A stretch of 41,780 nt of DNA from Paenibacillus maysiensis (GCF_000520815.1 NZ_ASRY01000078.1:1-41780), one strand, 5' to 3'. Positions 1-8,888 are shown, numbered from the stretch's first letter. The notes: a model not told the origin generated them from the sequence alone. Numbers and translations are program-made.

Positions 1-749
1 CCTGCTGTCGGCTGCGCCGAGTTCAAACGTGAGGTCAAAATAGCACCTGCCAACGCGGATAGCATTCCAGCCAGAGAGTAAATCCAAATTTTCACGCGCG
101 GTACTTTAATACCGGATACAATCGAAGCCTTCTCGTTACCACCAATGGCATACGTTTTGCGTCCAAACGGCGTTTTATGCAAAATGATCCACAATACTGC
201 AAAGGTAATGAGCATCGTAATCGCCGGAACCGGAATGCCAAATTGATAACCACGGCCGAACAATTGAAATACCAGGCTGTCTCCGAGTCCCGTAATTGGA
301 TTACCGTTAGTATAGACCAGCGTCAATCCTCTAAAAATGGTCATCGTCGCCAATGTAGCAATAAACGGAGCCATTTTACCTTTGGTAATCATCAAGCCAT
401 TAATCATCCCCATGACGCCACCCAGCGCACAGCCAATGATAATCGCCAAAATCGGATCGAAGCCGGCCAGCATCATATTCGCGACAAATGCACTGGATAG
501 AGCTAGGATCGAGCCAACAGACAAATCAATCCCGCCTGTGAGAATGACAAAGGTCATACCAAACGCTATCAACGCATTAATAGAAACCTGGCGCAACAGA
601 TTGAGAATATTAAGCGGTTCCAAAAAGCTGGGATTCAAGACCGATACGATGATAACCAAAATAATAAGTCCCAGCAACGGACCGAGCTTTTGTGTGATTT
701 GCGACATTTGAAAGCCTTTACTACCTTTTGCTTCATTCATAGTTGTCAT
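1..749 (-). CDS. rbsC: Ribose ABC transporter permease RbsC (partial)
   Basis: Membrane permease of the ribose importer, working with ATPase RbsA and a binding protein RbsB that should lie beyond the left edge. About 249 codons are visible and the C-terminus is cut by the window. Translation of the minus strand starts MTTMNEAKG and shows hydrophobic segments typical of the BPD_transp_2 family, with the conserved GGIDLSVGS stretch, then GCALGG, MTIFRG and an AIGGNEKA motif. The start ATG lies one base after the rbsA stop, and its ribosome binding site GGAGG lies inside the end of rbsA, so the two are translationally coupled. An in-frame second ATG four codons later is a possible alternative. 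Usual family length is about 310-330 residues. Confidence 0.93.
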   Translation of the reverse strand, partial: MTTMNEAKGSKGFQMSQITQKLGPLLGLIILVIIVSVLNPSFLEPLNILNLLRQVSINALIAFGMTFVILTGGIDLSVGSILALSSAFVANMMLAGFDPILAIIIGCALGGVMGMINGLMITKGKMAPFIATLATMTIFRGLTLVYTNGNPITGLGDSLVFQLFGRGYQFGIPVPAITMLITFAVLWIILHKTPFGRKTYAIGGNEKASIVSGIKVPRVKIWIYSLAGMLSALAGAILTSRLNSAQPTA

Positions 750-750
750 A

Positions 751-2232
751 TTACTGTCCTCCTGTAGCTAGCGTCATAATGTGTTCTTGTGTGGCTTCTT
801 CCCTGCTCAGTTCCCCGCTGATTTTCCCCTCATGCACCACAACAATACGATCGCTCATGCCGAGTACCTCGGGAAGTTCTGAGGATACCATAATAATCGC
901 GACTCCACGTTCGGTCAGCTCGTTCATCAACTGGTAGATTTCCCGTTTGGCTCCCACATCCACGCCTCTTGTCGGTTCATCAAGAATGAGTACATTGGGA
1001 CCAATACCTACCCATTTGGCGATAACGACTTTTTGCTGATTGCCACCTGACAGACTGCGTACCGGCGTTTCTCCTGATTGGGTTTTAATCTGTAAGCGCT
1101 TAATTAATGTATTAACAAATTCCAGCTCTTTTTTGCCTGAAATAAATCCCTTTGACGTAAAACTGAACAGATTGGGAAGCACCATGTTTTCCCGGATCGA
1201 AAAATCCAGCACCAAACCCTCATCCTTGCGGTCCTCTGTAATAAAGCCGATCCCCAGCTTAACCGCGTCATCCGGCTTGCGGATAGCTACCTTTTTTCCC
1301 CGCACATGAATTTCACCGCTGTCCAAAGCATCCAATCCAAAAAGCGCTCGCATAATTTCTGTCCGTCCCGAACCCATCAAGCCCGAAAAGCCTACAATTT
1401 CCCCGGATCGCACGGTAAAATTCACATTTTTAAATAAACCTTTGTGCGAGGCATTTTTAACCTCCAGCACCACTTCTCCCAAAGCAGGCGTTCTCGCCGG
1501 ATAGCGCTCAGTTAACTCCCTGCCGACCATTTTCCGGACAACCTCATCAAAATCGGTATCAGGAATCGCTTGGGTATCCACTGTTTTTCCATCACGCATG
1601 ACGGTAATCCGGTCGCAGATTGCGAATATTTCCTCCATACGGTGTGAAATATACACTATAGAAACGCCTTCTTTTTTCAAGGAAGTAATAACCTCAAACA
1701 GCTTTTGAATTTCCCGTTCAGTTAGCGCGGCTGTCGGCTCATCCATTACGATTACTTTGGCATCCGTCATCAATGCTTTGGCTATTTCAATCATCTGCTG
1801 TTGACCTACGGAACACTCGCCTGCTTCACCATTCAAAGGCAGATTCACTGCAAGCTTAGCGAATTGTTCATTTGCTAGCGCTTTCATTTTGGTGCTGTCG
1901 AGAAATCCCCACTTGGATGTCATTTCCTTCCCAATAAACAGATTTTCCAGCACGGTCATTTCCGGCCACACATTCAGCTCCTGATGGATAAAAGCAATTC
2001 CCTTTTGTTCCGCCTCTTTAGGGTTAGCAAAATAGGTTTCCTGACCGTCAATGATGATTGTTCCTTCATCACGGCGATGCAGCCCAATTAAAATATTCAT
2101 CAGCGTTGATTTACCCGCACCATTTTCACCCATGAGTGCATGAACCTCTCCTTCACGGAGATCAAAATCTACACCACTCAGTACCTGATTGGTTCCAAAG
2201 GCTTTGTGAATTCCCTTCATTTGAATCTGCAT
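751..2232 (-). CDS. rbsA: Ribose ABC transporter ATP-binding protein RbsA
   Basis: ATPase subunit of the ribose importer, 493 residues, the normal length for the double-cassette sugar ATPases (RbsA, MglA, XylG). The first cassette has Walker [10 protein letters not shown] near residue 35, signature SVGQQQ and Walker [12 protein letters not shown]. The second has the degenerate Walker [10 protein letters not shown], signature LSGGNQQK and [15 protein letters not shown]. The ATG is preceded by GGAGG at good spacing. It sits between rbsD and rbsC in the order rbsRKDAC, which supports ribose rather than another sugar as substrate. Confidence 0.96.
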   Translation of the reverse strand: MQIQMKGIHKAFGTNQVLSGVDFDLREGEVHALMGENGAGKSTLMNILIGLHRRDEGTIIIDGQETYFANPKEAEQKGIAFIHQELNVWPEMTVLENLFIGKEMTSKWGFLDSTKMKALANEQFAKLAVNLPLNGEAGECSVGQQQMIEIAKALMTDAKVIVMDEPTAALTEREIQKLFEVITSLKKEGVSIVYISHRMEEIFAICDRITVMRDGKTVDTQAIPDTDFDEVVRKMVGRELTERYPARTPALGEVVLEVKNASHKGLFKNVNFTVRSGEIVGFSGLMGSGRTEIMRALFGLDALDSGEIHVRGKKVAIRKPDDAVKLGIGFITEDRKDEGLVLDFSIRENMVLPNLFSFTSKGFISGKKELEFVNTLIKRLQIKTQSGETPVRSLSGGNQQKVVIAKWVGIGPNVLILDEPTRGVDVGAKREIYQLMNELTERGVAIIMVSSELPEVLGMSDRIVVVHEGKISGELSREEATQEHIMTLATGGQ

Positions 2233-2251
2233 GCTGCTCCCTCCTTTTTAT

Positions 2252-2311
2252 ACAAAATTGATTTAGCCAAAATTGACCTATCCAAAATAAGCTTTATCCA
2301 AAATAAACTCC
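2252..2311. repeat. Four degenerate 14-16 bp tandem units
   Basis: Four consecutive units beginning (A/C)CAAAAT, at 2252, 2267, 2282 and 2298, fill the rbsD-rbsA junction. The rightmost overlaps the last codons of rbsD. They are imperfect (CCAAAATTGACCTAT, CCAAAATAAGCTTTAT and similar) and look like a small local duplication. No function is evident. Confidence 0.55.
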
Positions 2312-2716
2312 GGCCTGCAAAATACAATTGGCAAACGGTTTATTTTCTCCTGTGCGAATGACCACCTTGGCATGACGGGTCAACTCCTTGAATTGCTCAT
2401 GCGAACAAAACTCAATGGCGGCGGTCTGCGAATTTTCTGACTGTTCCCCTGCAAATGTACGGCTAATATACTGCAAAGCTTCCTCATTTCCCTGTTTAAT
2501 TTCTTCAGCCAACGTTACCTTTTCGATCACCATGTCTGCTGCGATTACATCAACGACATCCTGAAAGGACGGTACGCCCAACTTGAGAGCCAAATCAATT
2601 TTGGTAACGCCTTCAGGAATGGGTAAGCCAGCATCGGCCACGACAATATAGTCCGTGTGACCGAGATCCGACAGTACCTTGGATATATGACTGTTCAGGA
2701 TTCCATGCTTTTTCAT
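2294..2716 (-). CDS. rbsD: D-ribose pyranase RbsD
   Basis: Converts beta-D-ribopyranose to the furanose form used by ribokinase. It has 140 residues, starting [15 protein letters not shown], with the family motifs [16 protein letters not shown] (conserved His and Asp region) and a C-terminus ending [10 protein letters not shown] longer reading frame exists upstream, but the family always begins at MKKxG, and this ATG lies one base after the rbsK stop with CCTCC (GGAGG on the coding strand) just upstream inside rbsK. The last codons run into a degenerate tandem repeat. Confidence 0.95.
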   Translation of the reverse strand: MKKHGILNSHISKVLSDLGHTDYIVVADAGLPIPEGVTKIDLALKLGVPSFQDVVDVIAADMVIEKVTLAEEIKQGNEEALQYISRTFAGEQSENSQTAAIEFCSHEQFKELTRHAKVVIRTGENKPFANCILQAGVYFG

Positions 2717-2717
2717 A

Positions 2718-3596
2718 TTATAATTGTTCCTCCACTTCACGCCGCGTTGGCATACCACCCTGTGCCCCAAATTTGGTAACGGACAGCGATGCAGCACGAT
2801 TGGCGAATTTCACACTGTCTGCCATCGATTTCCCCTCAGCTAGCGCCACCGCAAATGCAGCGTTAAATGTATCCCCTGCACCTGTCGTATCCACAACTTC
2901 TACTTTATAAGTAGGGACAACGACCTCCTGTTCTCCGTCGAAAAACCGTACACCGTTGCTGCCTTCTGTGACAAACAGCTTGTTCGGATATTGACGCAGA
3001 GCCTCTTGAAGGCTTTGGCCCTTGAACATAATAGCGGCTTCATGCTCATTTGGCGTAATGTATGTCGCGTTCTCAATCACACTTGCTTCCACTTCACGAG
3101 CCGGAGCGGGATTCAGTAACAGCGGCACCTGATACTTCGCACAAATTTTGCTCACGTATACGACCGTTTCCTCCGGTATTTCCTGTTGAATGAGCACCAT
3201 ATCCGAATTTCGGATCACATTAAGTGCTTCCTCCACATAGGCTGGAGTTATTTCATTATTCGCAGCTTTTACAACAACAATACTGTTATCACCCTCAGCC
3301 AGTACAATATGTGCTGTGCCGCTTTCCATATGTGTAACCGGTTTCACATAGCCAACTTGAACATGATTTTCTTCAAAATTCCGTAAAATCTGTTGACCAA
3401 AATGATCATCCCCTACGCGTCCAATCATCGTGACGTCCGCTCCGAGACGAGCTGCGGCTACTGCCTGATTGGCACCTTTCCCTCCAGGCACGGTTGTAAA
3501 GCTTTCACCCAGCACCGTTTCTCCTGCGCCGGGGCGCTTGGATGAAGTCACTACAAGATCCATAGAGCTGCTTCCAATAATCGTGATTTTAGCCAT
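2718..3596 (-). CDS. rbsK: Ribokinase RbsK
   Basis: Phosphorylates ribose to ribose 5-phosphate in the cytoplasm. It has 292 residues of the PfkB sugar kinase family. Visible motifs are the N-terminal [10 protein letters not shown], the [15 protein letters not shown] sugar-binding signature near residue 40, and the C-terminal [13 protein letters not shown] signature with the catalytic Asp and anion hole near residue 240. The start ATG was chosen because MAKITIIG is the normal N-terminus; an upstream TTG in frame would add 41 unrelated residues lying inside rbsR. The coding start overlaps the end of rbsR by 8 bases. Confidence 0.96.
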   Translation of the reverse strand: MAKITIIGSSSMDLVVTSSKRPGAGETVLGESFTTVPGGKGANQAVAAARLGADVTMIGRVGDDHFGQQILRNFEENHVQVGYVKPVTHMESGTAHIVLAEGDNSIVVVKAANNEITPAYVEEALNVIRNSDMVLIQQEIPEETVVYVSKICAKYQVPLLLNPAPAREVEASVIENATYITPNEHEAAIMFKGQSLQEALRQYPNKLFVTEGSNGVRFFDGEQEVVVPTYKVEVVDTTGAGDTFNAAFAVALAEGKSMADSVKFANRAASLSVTKFGAQGGMPTRREVEEQL

Positions 3597-4617
3597 GATA
3601 ATCCACCTTTCTGGTCGTTTCCCGTTCAATGAATTTGACGGGCAATTGTATGCTTGAATGGGTAAGTATGCTCGAATGAAGATTAGGTACGCTAGACTTC
3701 GTTGCTTGTGACTGCTCAATCAATTGAATCAGCAAACCTGCTGCTTCCCAGCCCATTTCATAAGCGGGCTGCCGGATCGTTGACAATGGCGGGAATAACA
3801 AGCTACTTAACGGTATATCATCAAACCCGATAATCTGAACATCATCCGGGATTTTCTTTCCTAATCTATGTGCCTCATGCATCACCGCTGTAGCCACAAT
3901 ATCGTTACTCGCAATGACTCCGTCCGTATCCGGATGCTTGCTGAACAGCTCTTTGGCCCACAGCTCGGCTTCCTTGAACGAAAAGGACGTCGTCTTGACG
4001 ACATGATAGGCAATATTCGATTGCTGAAGCTCTTCAACCGCCCCGCGAAAACGATCCTGTGCCGGCCGAATATGCGCCGGGCCCTGCATGACCGTAATTT
4101 GTTTGCTACCACGGGCCACGATTTCCTGCGCTGCAAGTTGACCGCCATGAGTACCATCCGCATATACGGAAGGACTGTCATTGGAAGTTCGATCAAGAAA
4201 AACGACAGGGATTTTCAACTTGGCGTAGCAATCAGCATTGGGATCATTTGTAGATGAAATGACGCCAACGACATTATTTTGAATAAAGGTATCCATGTAA
4301 TCCAGTTCTTTTTGCCGATCCTCATCACTATTGCCAAAAATAATTCGAAAATCATTTTCTTGCATTCGATCCTCCACTCCACGAGCTAACAAAGGAAAGT
4401 AAGGATTCGTAATATCCGGTAGAAGCAGGCCGATCAATCTGGATTTCTTTTTGTACAAAGAACGAGCAACTTCGTTGGGTTTGTAATTTAGTTGCTTAAC
4501 AGCGGCCTCAACCTTGCGACGTGTATCCTCATGCACATATCCGGTTTCATTAATAACTCTGGATACGGTTGCTACGGAAACGCCTGCATAGCTGGCGACC
4601 TGTTTAATTGTTGTCAT
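3589..4617 (-). CDS. rbsR: Ribose operon repressor, LacI family (RbsR)
   Basis: LacI-type transcriptional repressor, 342 residues. The N-terminal helix-turn-helix TIKQVASYAGVSVATVSRVI (residues 3-22) and the hinge YKPNEVARSL are followed by a periplasmic-binding-like effector domain with IIGFDDIPLSSLLFPPLSTIRQ near the end. It is the first gene of the rbs operon and overlaps rbsK, so it presumably regulates the operon and itself, with ribose as likely inducer. A perfect palindrome of LacI type lies about 20 bp upstream of its start, at the likely transcription start. The call RbsR rests on family plus position. Confidence 0.92.
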   Translation of the reverse strand: MTTIKQVASYAGVSVATVSRVINETGYVHEDTRRKVEAAVKQLNYKPNEVARSLYKKKSRLIGLLLPDITNPYFPLLARGVEDRMQENDFRIIFGNSDEDRQKELDYMDTFIQNNVVGVISSTNDPNADCYAKLKIPVVFLDRTSNDSPSVYADGTHGGQLAAQEIVARGSKQITVMQGPAHIRPAQDRFRGAVEELQQSNIAYHVVKTTSFSFKEAELWAKELFSKHPDTDGVIASNDIVATAVMHEAHRLGKKIPDDVQIIGFDDIPLSSLLFPPLSTIRQPAYEMGWEAAGLLIQLIEQSQATKSSVPNLHSSILTHSSIQLPVKFIERETTRKVDYHG

Positions 4618-4635
4618 TGTGTAGTTTCAACTCCA

Positions 4636-4655
4636 ATGTGTAACCGGTTACACAT
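4636..4655 (-). promoter_or_regulatory. LacI-family operator, probable RbsR site
   Basis: Perfect 20-bp palindrome ATGTGTAACCGGTTACACAT with the central CCGG typical of LacI-family operators. It lies just downstream of the -10 box of the rbsR promoter, where a bound repressor would block transcription. Assignment to RbsR is inferred from position. Confidence 0.75.
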
Positions 4656-4657
4656 AT

Positions 4658-4686
4658 AAAATATCACAGCATTTATTTTTTGACAA
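4658..4686 (-). promoter_or_regulatory. Sigma-A promoter of the rbs operon
   Basis: On the minus strand TTGTCA (4686-4681) is followed after 17 bases by TATTTT (4663-4658). The predicted start near 4650 falls inside the operator palindrome. Confidence 0.55.
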
Positions 4687-4769
4687 GCATTAATTATTTG
4701 CATGTTGAATGCTTTAGCTTTATAATTATTTCTGTAACTAATATAGTTTCACCTTTGTGCACATTCTAA

Positions 4770-4785
4770 AGTGGGCAGGCCCACT
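4770..4785. promoter_or_regulatory. Inverted repeat upstream of the FrnE-like gene
   Basis: AGTGGGC and GCCCACT arms separated by two bases, 45 bp before the start codon at 4830. It is a plausible binding site for an unidentified regulator. GC-rich arms in an AT-rich gap make it stand out. Confidence 0.35.
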
Positions 4786-4829
4786 CCCAGTAACTCAATA
4801 AAATACGTAAACATGGAGGCTTTTTCCTG

Positions 4830-5561
4830 ATGAATATCGAAGTTTGGTCTGATTATATGTGTCCGTTCTGTTATATTGGCAAACGCCGTTTGGAGCAAGT
4901 ATTACAGCAATTCCCACACCGCGATGAGGTGCAATTGACGTTCAAGAGTTTTGAATTGAACCCGGATGCTGTGAAAGATAGTGGTAAAACGATCAATGAA
5001 GAACTATCAACTAAATATGGCGTCAGTCTGCAAGAGGCTCAGGCTATGAATGATCGTATGAACGAAAACGCACGCTCTGCGGGTCTGAAGTACAATATTC
5101 ATGCCATGGTACCGACAAACTCTCTCGATGCGCACCGCCTAACCCTTTGGGCTCAAACACAAGGCAAAATGCTGGAGCTGAGCGAGCGTTTATTCCAGGC
5201 TGTTTTCATCGAAGGAAAGCATACGGGTGATCATGAAGTGCTGGCAGCGTTGGCAGCTGAGGTTGGTTTGGATCAGAAGGAAGCCGCTGCTATATTAGCG
5301 AGTGACCGCTTTGCTGATGAAGTTAGAGCCGATGAAGCTGAAGGCGCTGAGTTGGGTGTTCGGGGTGTGCCATTCTTTGTATTTGATCGGAAATTTGCTG
5401 TTTCTGGTGCTCAGCCGGAGGACGTATTTTATGATGCGCTTCAAAAAGCATGGGACGAACGCTCACCTTTCACTATGATAAGCGCCAGCTCGTCCAAGCA
5501 TGATGCAGGTGGTGGTGTATGTACCGACGACGGTTGCGAGATTCCAGGCCGCGAGAGCTGA
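4830..5561 (+). CDS. DsbA-family oxidoreductase (FrnE-like)
   Basis: Thioredoxin-fold protein of 243 residues in the DsbA / 2-hydroxychromene-2-carboxylate isomerase superfamily. The N-terminal VWSDYMCPFCYIGKRR carries the redox pair C11-P-F-C14. The cis-Pro loop is RGVPFFVF near residue 180. The C-terminal tail has two more cysteines (VCTDDGCEIP). There is no signal peptide, so it is cytoplasmic, as is usual for FrnE-type proteins, which are thought to act as disulfide isomerases or oxidoreductases under oxidative stress. GGAGG lies about 10 bases upstream of the ATG. It is divergent from the rbs operon and ends at a bidirectional terminator. The substrate is unknown. Confidence 0.9.
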   Translation: MNIEVWSDYMCPFCYIGKRRLEQVLQQFPHRDEVQLTFKSFELNPDAVKDSGKTINEELSTKYGVSLQEAQAMNDRMNENARSAGLKYNIHAMVPTNSLDAHRLTLWAQTQGKMLELSERLFQAVFIEGKHTGDHEVLAALAAEVGLDQKEAAAILASDRFADEVRADEAEGAELGVRGVPFFVFDRKFAVSGAQPEDVFYDALQKAWDERSPFTMISASSSKHDAGGGVCTDDGCEIPGRES

Positions 5562-5606
5562 TCGACAATGAATGAAGATGTTTAACTCCCTAAATAATTT
5601 TAAAAA

Positions 5607-5646
5607 AAGCGTGCCAGCACCAATTAAACCTGATGCTGGCACGCTT
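5607..5646. terminator. Bidirectional terminator
   Basis: A 13-bp stem (AAGCGTGCCAGCA with its complement) and a 14-base loop. T-runs follow on both strands, strongest on minus. It serves the convergent FrnE-like and SDR genes. Confidence 0.85.
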
Positions 5647-5655
5647 CTTTATTTT

Positions 5656-6444
5656 TTATAACGATTTAATCATCCCGCCATCCACAAGAATGGTACTGCC
5701 TGTCAAATAGGATGAAGCTGAAGACGCCAGAAAAGCAACGACTTTACCGAACTCTTCAGGCTCTCCATACCGTCCCAATGGAATGCCCTCTTCTGCTTGT
5801 TTGCGAACCTGATCCGTCGTTTGGTGGGTTTTCTCAGCTCGATGCTCGTCCAAGCTGCGAACGCGATCGGTTGCTATTCTCCCCGGTGCTACAGTATGTA
5901 CCAGGATATTATAAGGAGCTAATTCCAGAGACAATGTTTTCGCCAATCCAGCGACCCCAGTACGTAGTGTATTCGAAATGATTAGGCCCGGAATCGGCTG
6001 CTTAACTGAGGAGGAAGCAATATTTAAAATCCTGCCGCCTTGTTGTTTTTTCATATATGGTAACACCTCACGGATTAACCGGATATGACTAAGTAAATTT
6101 TGCTCAAAGGCCTGCATCCAAACTTCATCTGTAAAATCATCAAAGGTGCCCGCAGGAGGACCACCCGCATTGTTAACCAAAATATCGACGGTGCCAAACA
6201 AATCGACTGTACGACGGATGGCCAGGGAAATATGTTCAGGTTTTGTTACATCGCAAACTACATATTCAACGCGGCCACTCGCCGTTTCCTGTAATTCCGC
6301 CTGCGTCCGCTGAAGCTCTGCTTCATTCCGTCCGGAAATGACGACATTCGCACCTTCGCGTGCCAGTTCCCGTGCGCTTGCCTTTCCGAGTCCTTTACTG
6401 GAACCTGCAACAAAGGCAGATTTTCCTGTTAATCCTAAATCCAT
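5656..6444 (-). CDS. SDR-family oxidoreductase with altered active site
   Basis: Short-chain dehydrogenase/reductase of 262 residues. The Rossmann motif is AGSSKGLG (13-20), then NNAGG (91-95) and the C-terminal LTGSTILVDGGM. The catalytic Tyr-x-x-x-Lys is missing: the aligned segment reads IISNTLRTG, so Ser157 and Arg161 stand in for Tyr and Lys, while the preceding catalytic-type Ser cluster (IASSS) remains. The same SN-x-x-R pattern occurs in a subgroup often annotated as 3-oxoacyl-ACP reductase, so this is a real subfamily and not a sequencing fault. Its reaction is unknown. GGGAG precedes the ATG. The minus-strand neighbour upstream ends 72 bases away with no clear terminator between. 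Confidence 0.88.
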   Translation of the reverse strand: MDLGLTGKSAFVAGSSKGLGKASARELAREGANVVISGRNEAELQRTQAELQETASGRVEYVVCDVTKPEHISLAIRRTVDLFGTVDILVNNAGGPPAGTFDDFTDEVWMQAFEQNLLSHIRLIREVLPYMKKQQGGRILNIASSSVKQPIPGLIISNTLRTGVAGLAKTLSLELAPYNILVHTVAPGRIATDRVRSLDEHRAEKTHQTTDQVRKQAEEGIPLGRYGEPEEFGKVVAFLASSASSYLTGSTILVDGGMIKSL

Positions 6445-6516
6445 TTATGCCACTCCCTTTTCTCAGTGTTATCTATTTAATTGTACACATGACCAGCACG
6501 TTTTGTTTACAGCACA

Positions 6517-7521
6517 TTATGTTGTTGATGCAGGTGTTGTTGTTGGCTGCTCGTATACAACAACAGACTGGCTCTCAGGCTCCCATTTAACATTTGTCCC
6601 CAAGGCCTCTCCGATTACCCTTACAGGTACCATTGTCGTCCCATCCACTATGGATGCTGGCTGCTCGATAGAATACGGCTGACCGTTAATATATGCTTTC
6701 GGACTGTTAACAAATAATTTGACGGACACGCCGTTACGGGTGACAGTAACAGCCTTTTCTTTCGGATCCCAAGAAACCTTTGCATCCAAAGCTTCGGAAG
6801 CTGTTCTAAACGGAACAAGTGTGGTCCCATTGCGGTTAATCGGTTTGGCATCGTATTCTTCACCATTCACGAACAGCTTCATACCCGACGGCCGTCCGGC
6901 CTTCTTCGAGAATTCACCCAGCTTTTTGTAGCTATCCAGATCGGACACATTAGCCAGTACCGCCTCCTCCTGCATGTAAACGGCATCTGTCACATTTCCG
7001 TTTTCAGCCAGTAGCTCAGCTGCCTCAGTCAGTGCTTTACCAGAATTCCGGATCAATTCAAGTTCAGCAACCTGCTCCGGAGTCAAACGGTCCGGGTATT
7101 TCGTAAGCAGCAGATTCGCAATAACCGCCCCTGCCGGCTTATCCTTCGTATTTTCTACCGCGTGAAGCAGACCCTTGTAACCGTTGCGTCCCTTGTGACC
7201 ATTATGGTCTTTGGACTCCCCGTATGTATCATCCGTTACTGCAACAGGTTCAGTTTTTCTGATTTCTGCGTGTTTGTCTTTTTTACTGTTTTCATCCTTT
7301 TTATCGGATGCTTTGTCCTTTTGTTTTTTGGACTGATCATTGTCTGAGTCATGGGGATCGATTAGCTCTTCCCCGCTCTTTTCATTCCCGTCTTTTATAG
7401 ACGTCTTTGCTTCCTGTTTGTTCTCCTGACCATTTCCGTGTCCCTGCTTGGCCTCAGCGGTTCCCGCTGCCAATCCCAAGACCAGTATACACGCTAGTAA
7501 AGCTGTCCAAGTGTTTCTCAT
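6517..7521 (-). CDS. Secreted protein with copper-amine-oxidase N-terminal-like (stalk) domain
   Basis: Exported protein of 334 residues. A signal peptide (MRNTWTALLACILVLGLAAG, cleavage near AEA) is followed by a long charged, Lys/Asp/Glu-rich linker, a helical middle part (residues about 120-210) and a C-terminal domain of the Cu_amine_oxidN1 type with VNGEEYDAKPINRNGTTLVP, VPFRTASEALDAKVSWD and VPVRVIGEALGTNVKWE. That domain is very common in exported Paenibacillus proteins and does not imply amine oxidase activity. The ATG at 7521 was chosen over an upstream in-frame start because GGAGG sits 9 bases before it. The function is not known; a wall-associated role is likely. Confidence 0.85.
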   Translation of the reverse strand: MRNTWTALLACILVLGLAAGTAEAKQGHGNGQENKQEAKTSIKDGNEKSGEELIDPHDSDNDQSKKQKDKASDKKDENSKKDKHAEIRKTEPVAVTDDTYGESKDHNGHKGRNGYKGLLHAVENTKDKPAGAVIANLLLTKYPDRLTPEQVAELELIRNSGKALTEAAELLAENGNVTDAVYMQEEAVLANVSDLDSYKKLGEFSKKAGRPSGMKLFVNGEEYDAKPINRNGTTLVPFRTASEALDAKVSWDPKEKAVTVTRNGVSVKLFVNSPKAYINGQPYSIEQPASIVDGTTMVPVRVIGEALGTNVKWEPESQSVVVYEQPTTTPASTT

Positions 7522-7772
7522 GATGCGATTCCTCCTTATAGTAAAGACTGGGCTCAAATGTCCCTAGACGTATTAACGGCTTCTCTAAGCTGATTTTTTA
7601 TCTTTTCTTTAACTAATGTGTGATACACCGCTATAGCTGCAGTCGAGATTGCCAAAACCACTATAAAATTTTATTATACGCCTAACCTATTTGCACAGTA
7701 TAATGAGAATTACACATGCATTTTTAAGAATCAGTCTTTACATTCGCATAATAGAAAGAAGATGAAACAGAC

Positions 7773-8690
7773 ATGTTCGGCACCATTCTTTTGGACGTTG
7801 TTTTACCTATTTTTGTACTTATCGGTTTTGGTTGTATCATGCAATATTTTTTCCGACTGGACTTGTACACCTTAGCTAAAATCAATTTTTACTATATCAC
7901 CCCCGCAGTTGTGTTTACGGGTCTTTATAACTCGGAAATATCCTTAATGCTCATGGGTGAGGTTTCACTTTTTTATGCCTTGTACATAGCTATTCTGTAC
8001 GTAATCAGCACTACCGTCGCCAGATCTCTGAAATATAGCCCCGGAATGCGTGGAGCTTTTACAAACAGTGTAATGCTAGATAATTCAGGAAATTATGGTC
8101 TGCCAATCAATCAGTTGGTGTTCAAAGGTGATCCGCTGGCCATTTCCGTTCAAGCACTGATTATGACCTTTCAAAGCTTTGTCACATTTACATACGGTAC
8201 TTTTGTTGTGCAAAATGGCAAGGCCAATACTCGAAAAATTTTAATTAATTTTCTGAAAATGCCTGTTCCCTACGCGCTTGCGCTAGGCTTGCTTCTAAAT
8301 CTGCTGCATAGTCCATTGCCTAATTTACTGGCTGAGCCTTTGAATTATATTAGCCAGTCGATGGTTGCCGTTGCTTTGCTTACTTTGGGAGCACAAATAG
8401 TGCAATACCCCTTTCGTTTGCGCCGTACAGCCGTGTACATCAGTATGGTGCTACGTCTGATTGCTGGTCCGATAGTCGGTTTTATGCTAGTGTTGCTGCT
8501 AGGTCTTAAGGGGATTCCCGCTCAAGCGCTGCTCATTGCATCGGGTATGCCTACCGGCGTTAACACAAGTATTTTGGCGGAAGAATATAAAAATGAACCC
8601 GATTTTGCCGCACAAACAGTATTACTTTCTACGATTGTGAATGTCATTACGATGACACTGTTAATTTCAGCATCCCGGCATCTTGTTTGA
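7773..8690 (+). CDS. AEC (auxin efflux carrier) family transporter
   Basis: Integral membrane protein of 305 residues with about ten hydrophobic segments and the two-half layout of the AEC / Mem_trans family (e.g. VVLPIFVLIGFGCIM at the N-terminus, GNYGLPINQLVF in the middle, ASGMPTGVNTSILAEEY in the second half). Bacterial members are putative permeases for malate, malonate or other organic anions. The substrate cannot be told here. The ribosome binding site is weak (AGAAAGAAGA). A TATAAT lies at 7699-7704, but I see no good -35 at the usual spacing. It stands alone on the plus strand. Confidence 0.88.
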   Translation: MFGTILLDVVLPIFVLIGFGCIMQYFFRLDLYTLAKINFYYITPAVVFTGLYNSEISLMLMGEVSLFYALYIAILYVISTTVARSLKYSPGMRGAFTNSVMLDNSGNYGLPINQLVFKGDPLAISVQALIMTFQSFVTFTYGTFVVQNGKANTRKILINFLKMPVPYALALGLLLNLLHSPLPNLLAEPLNYISQSMVAVALLTLGAQIVQYPFRLRRTAVYISMVLRLIAGPIVGFMLVLLLGLKGIPAQALLIASGMPTGVNTSILAEEYKNEPDFAAQTVLLSTIVNVITMTLLISASRHLV

Positions 8691-8766
8691 GGTGTATGTA
8701 AATATAAAAATTGGATTAGAGACGCTTTTTGTCTGAGGGCAGGAACGTTTCTTTTTTGTAGACAAA

Positions 8767-8780
8767 AGAACGTACGTTCG
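8767..8780. promoter_or_regulatory. LexA/DinR-like box
   Basis: AGAACGTACGTTCG contains the 12-bp palindrome GAAC-GTAC-GTTC and fits the Gram-positive SOS box GAAC(R)N(R)(Y)GTTC. No plausible SOS gene starts next to it. Established: this is the Bacillus LexA motif. Inferred: that it is functional. Confidence 0.4.
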
Positions 8781-8854
8781 CATTACTGTTCCTTTTTCTA
8801 CTTAAAGTGGTGTGTTTGTTTTATGGAGACTGTATGCGAGAAAGAATCTTTTTT

Positions 8855-8888
8855 CTATTATGAATTTTTCATATAGTGAAATAATTAT
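8855..8888 (+). repeat. 34-bp direct repeat, left copy
   Basis: Identical at 32 of 34 positions to 12448-12481 in the same orientation. The core is TGAATTTTTCA, five bases, TGAAA. The pair brackets the GH74 gene. Confidence 0.8.

Noticed and set aside
2252..2311. Possible CRISPR-like spacing of repeated CAAAAT units
   Set aside because: Units are adjacent without spacers and only 14-16 bases long, so this is a degenerate tandem repeat. No cas genes occur.
7675..7704. Sigma-A promoter for the AEC transporter
   Set aside because: TATAAT at 7699-7704 is good, but no acceptable -35 lies 16-18 bases upstream, so I did not list it.
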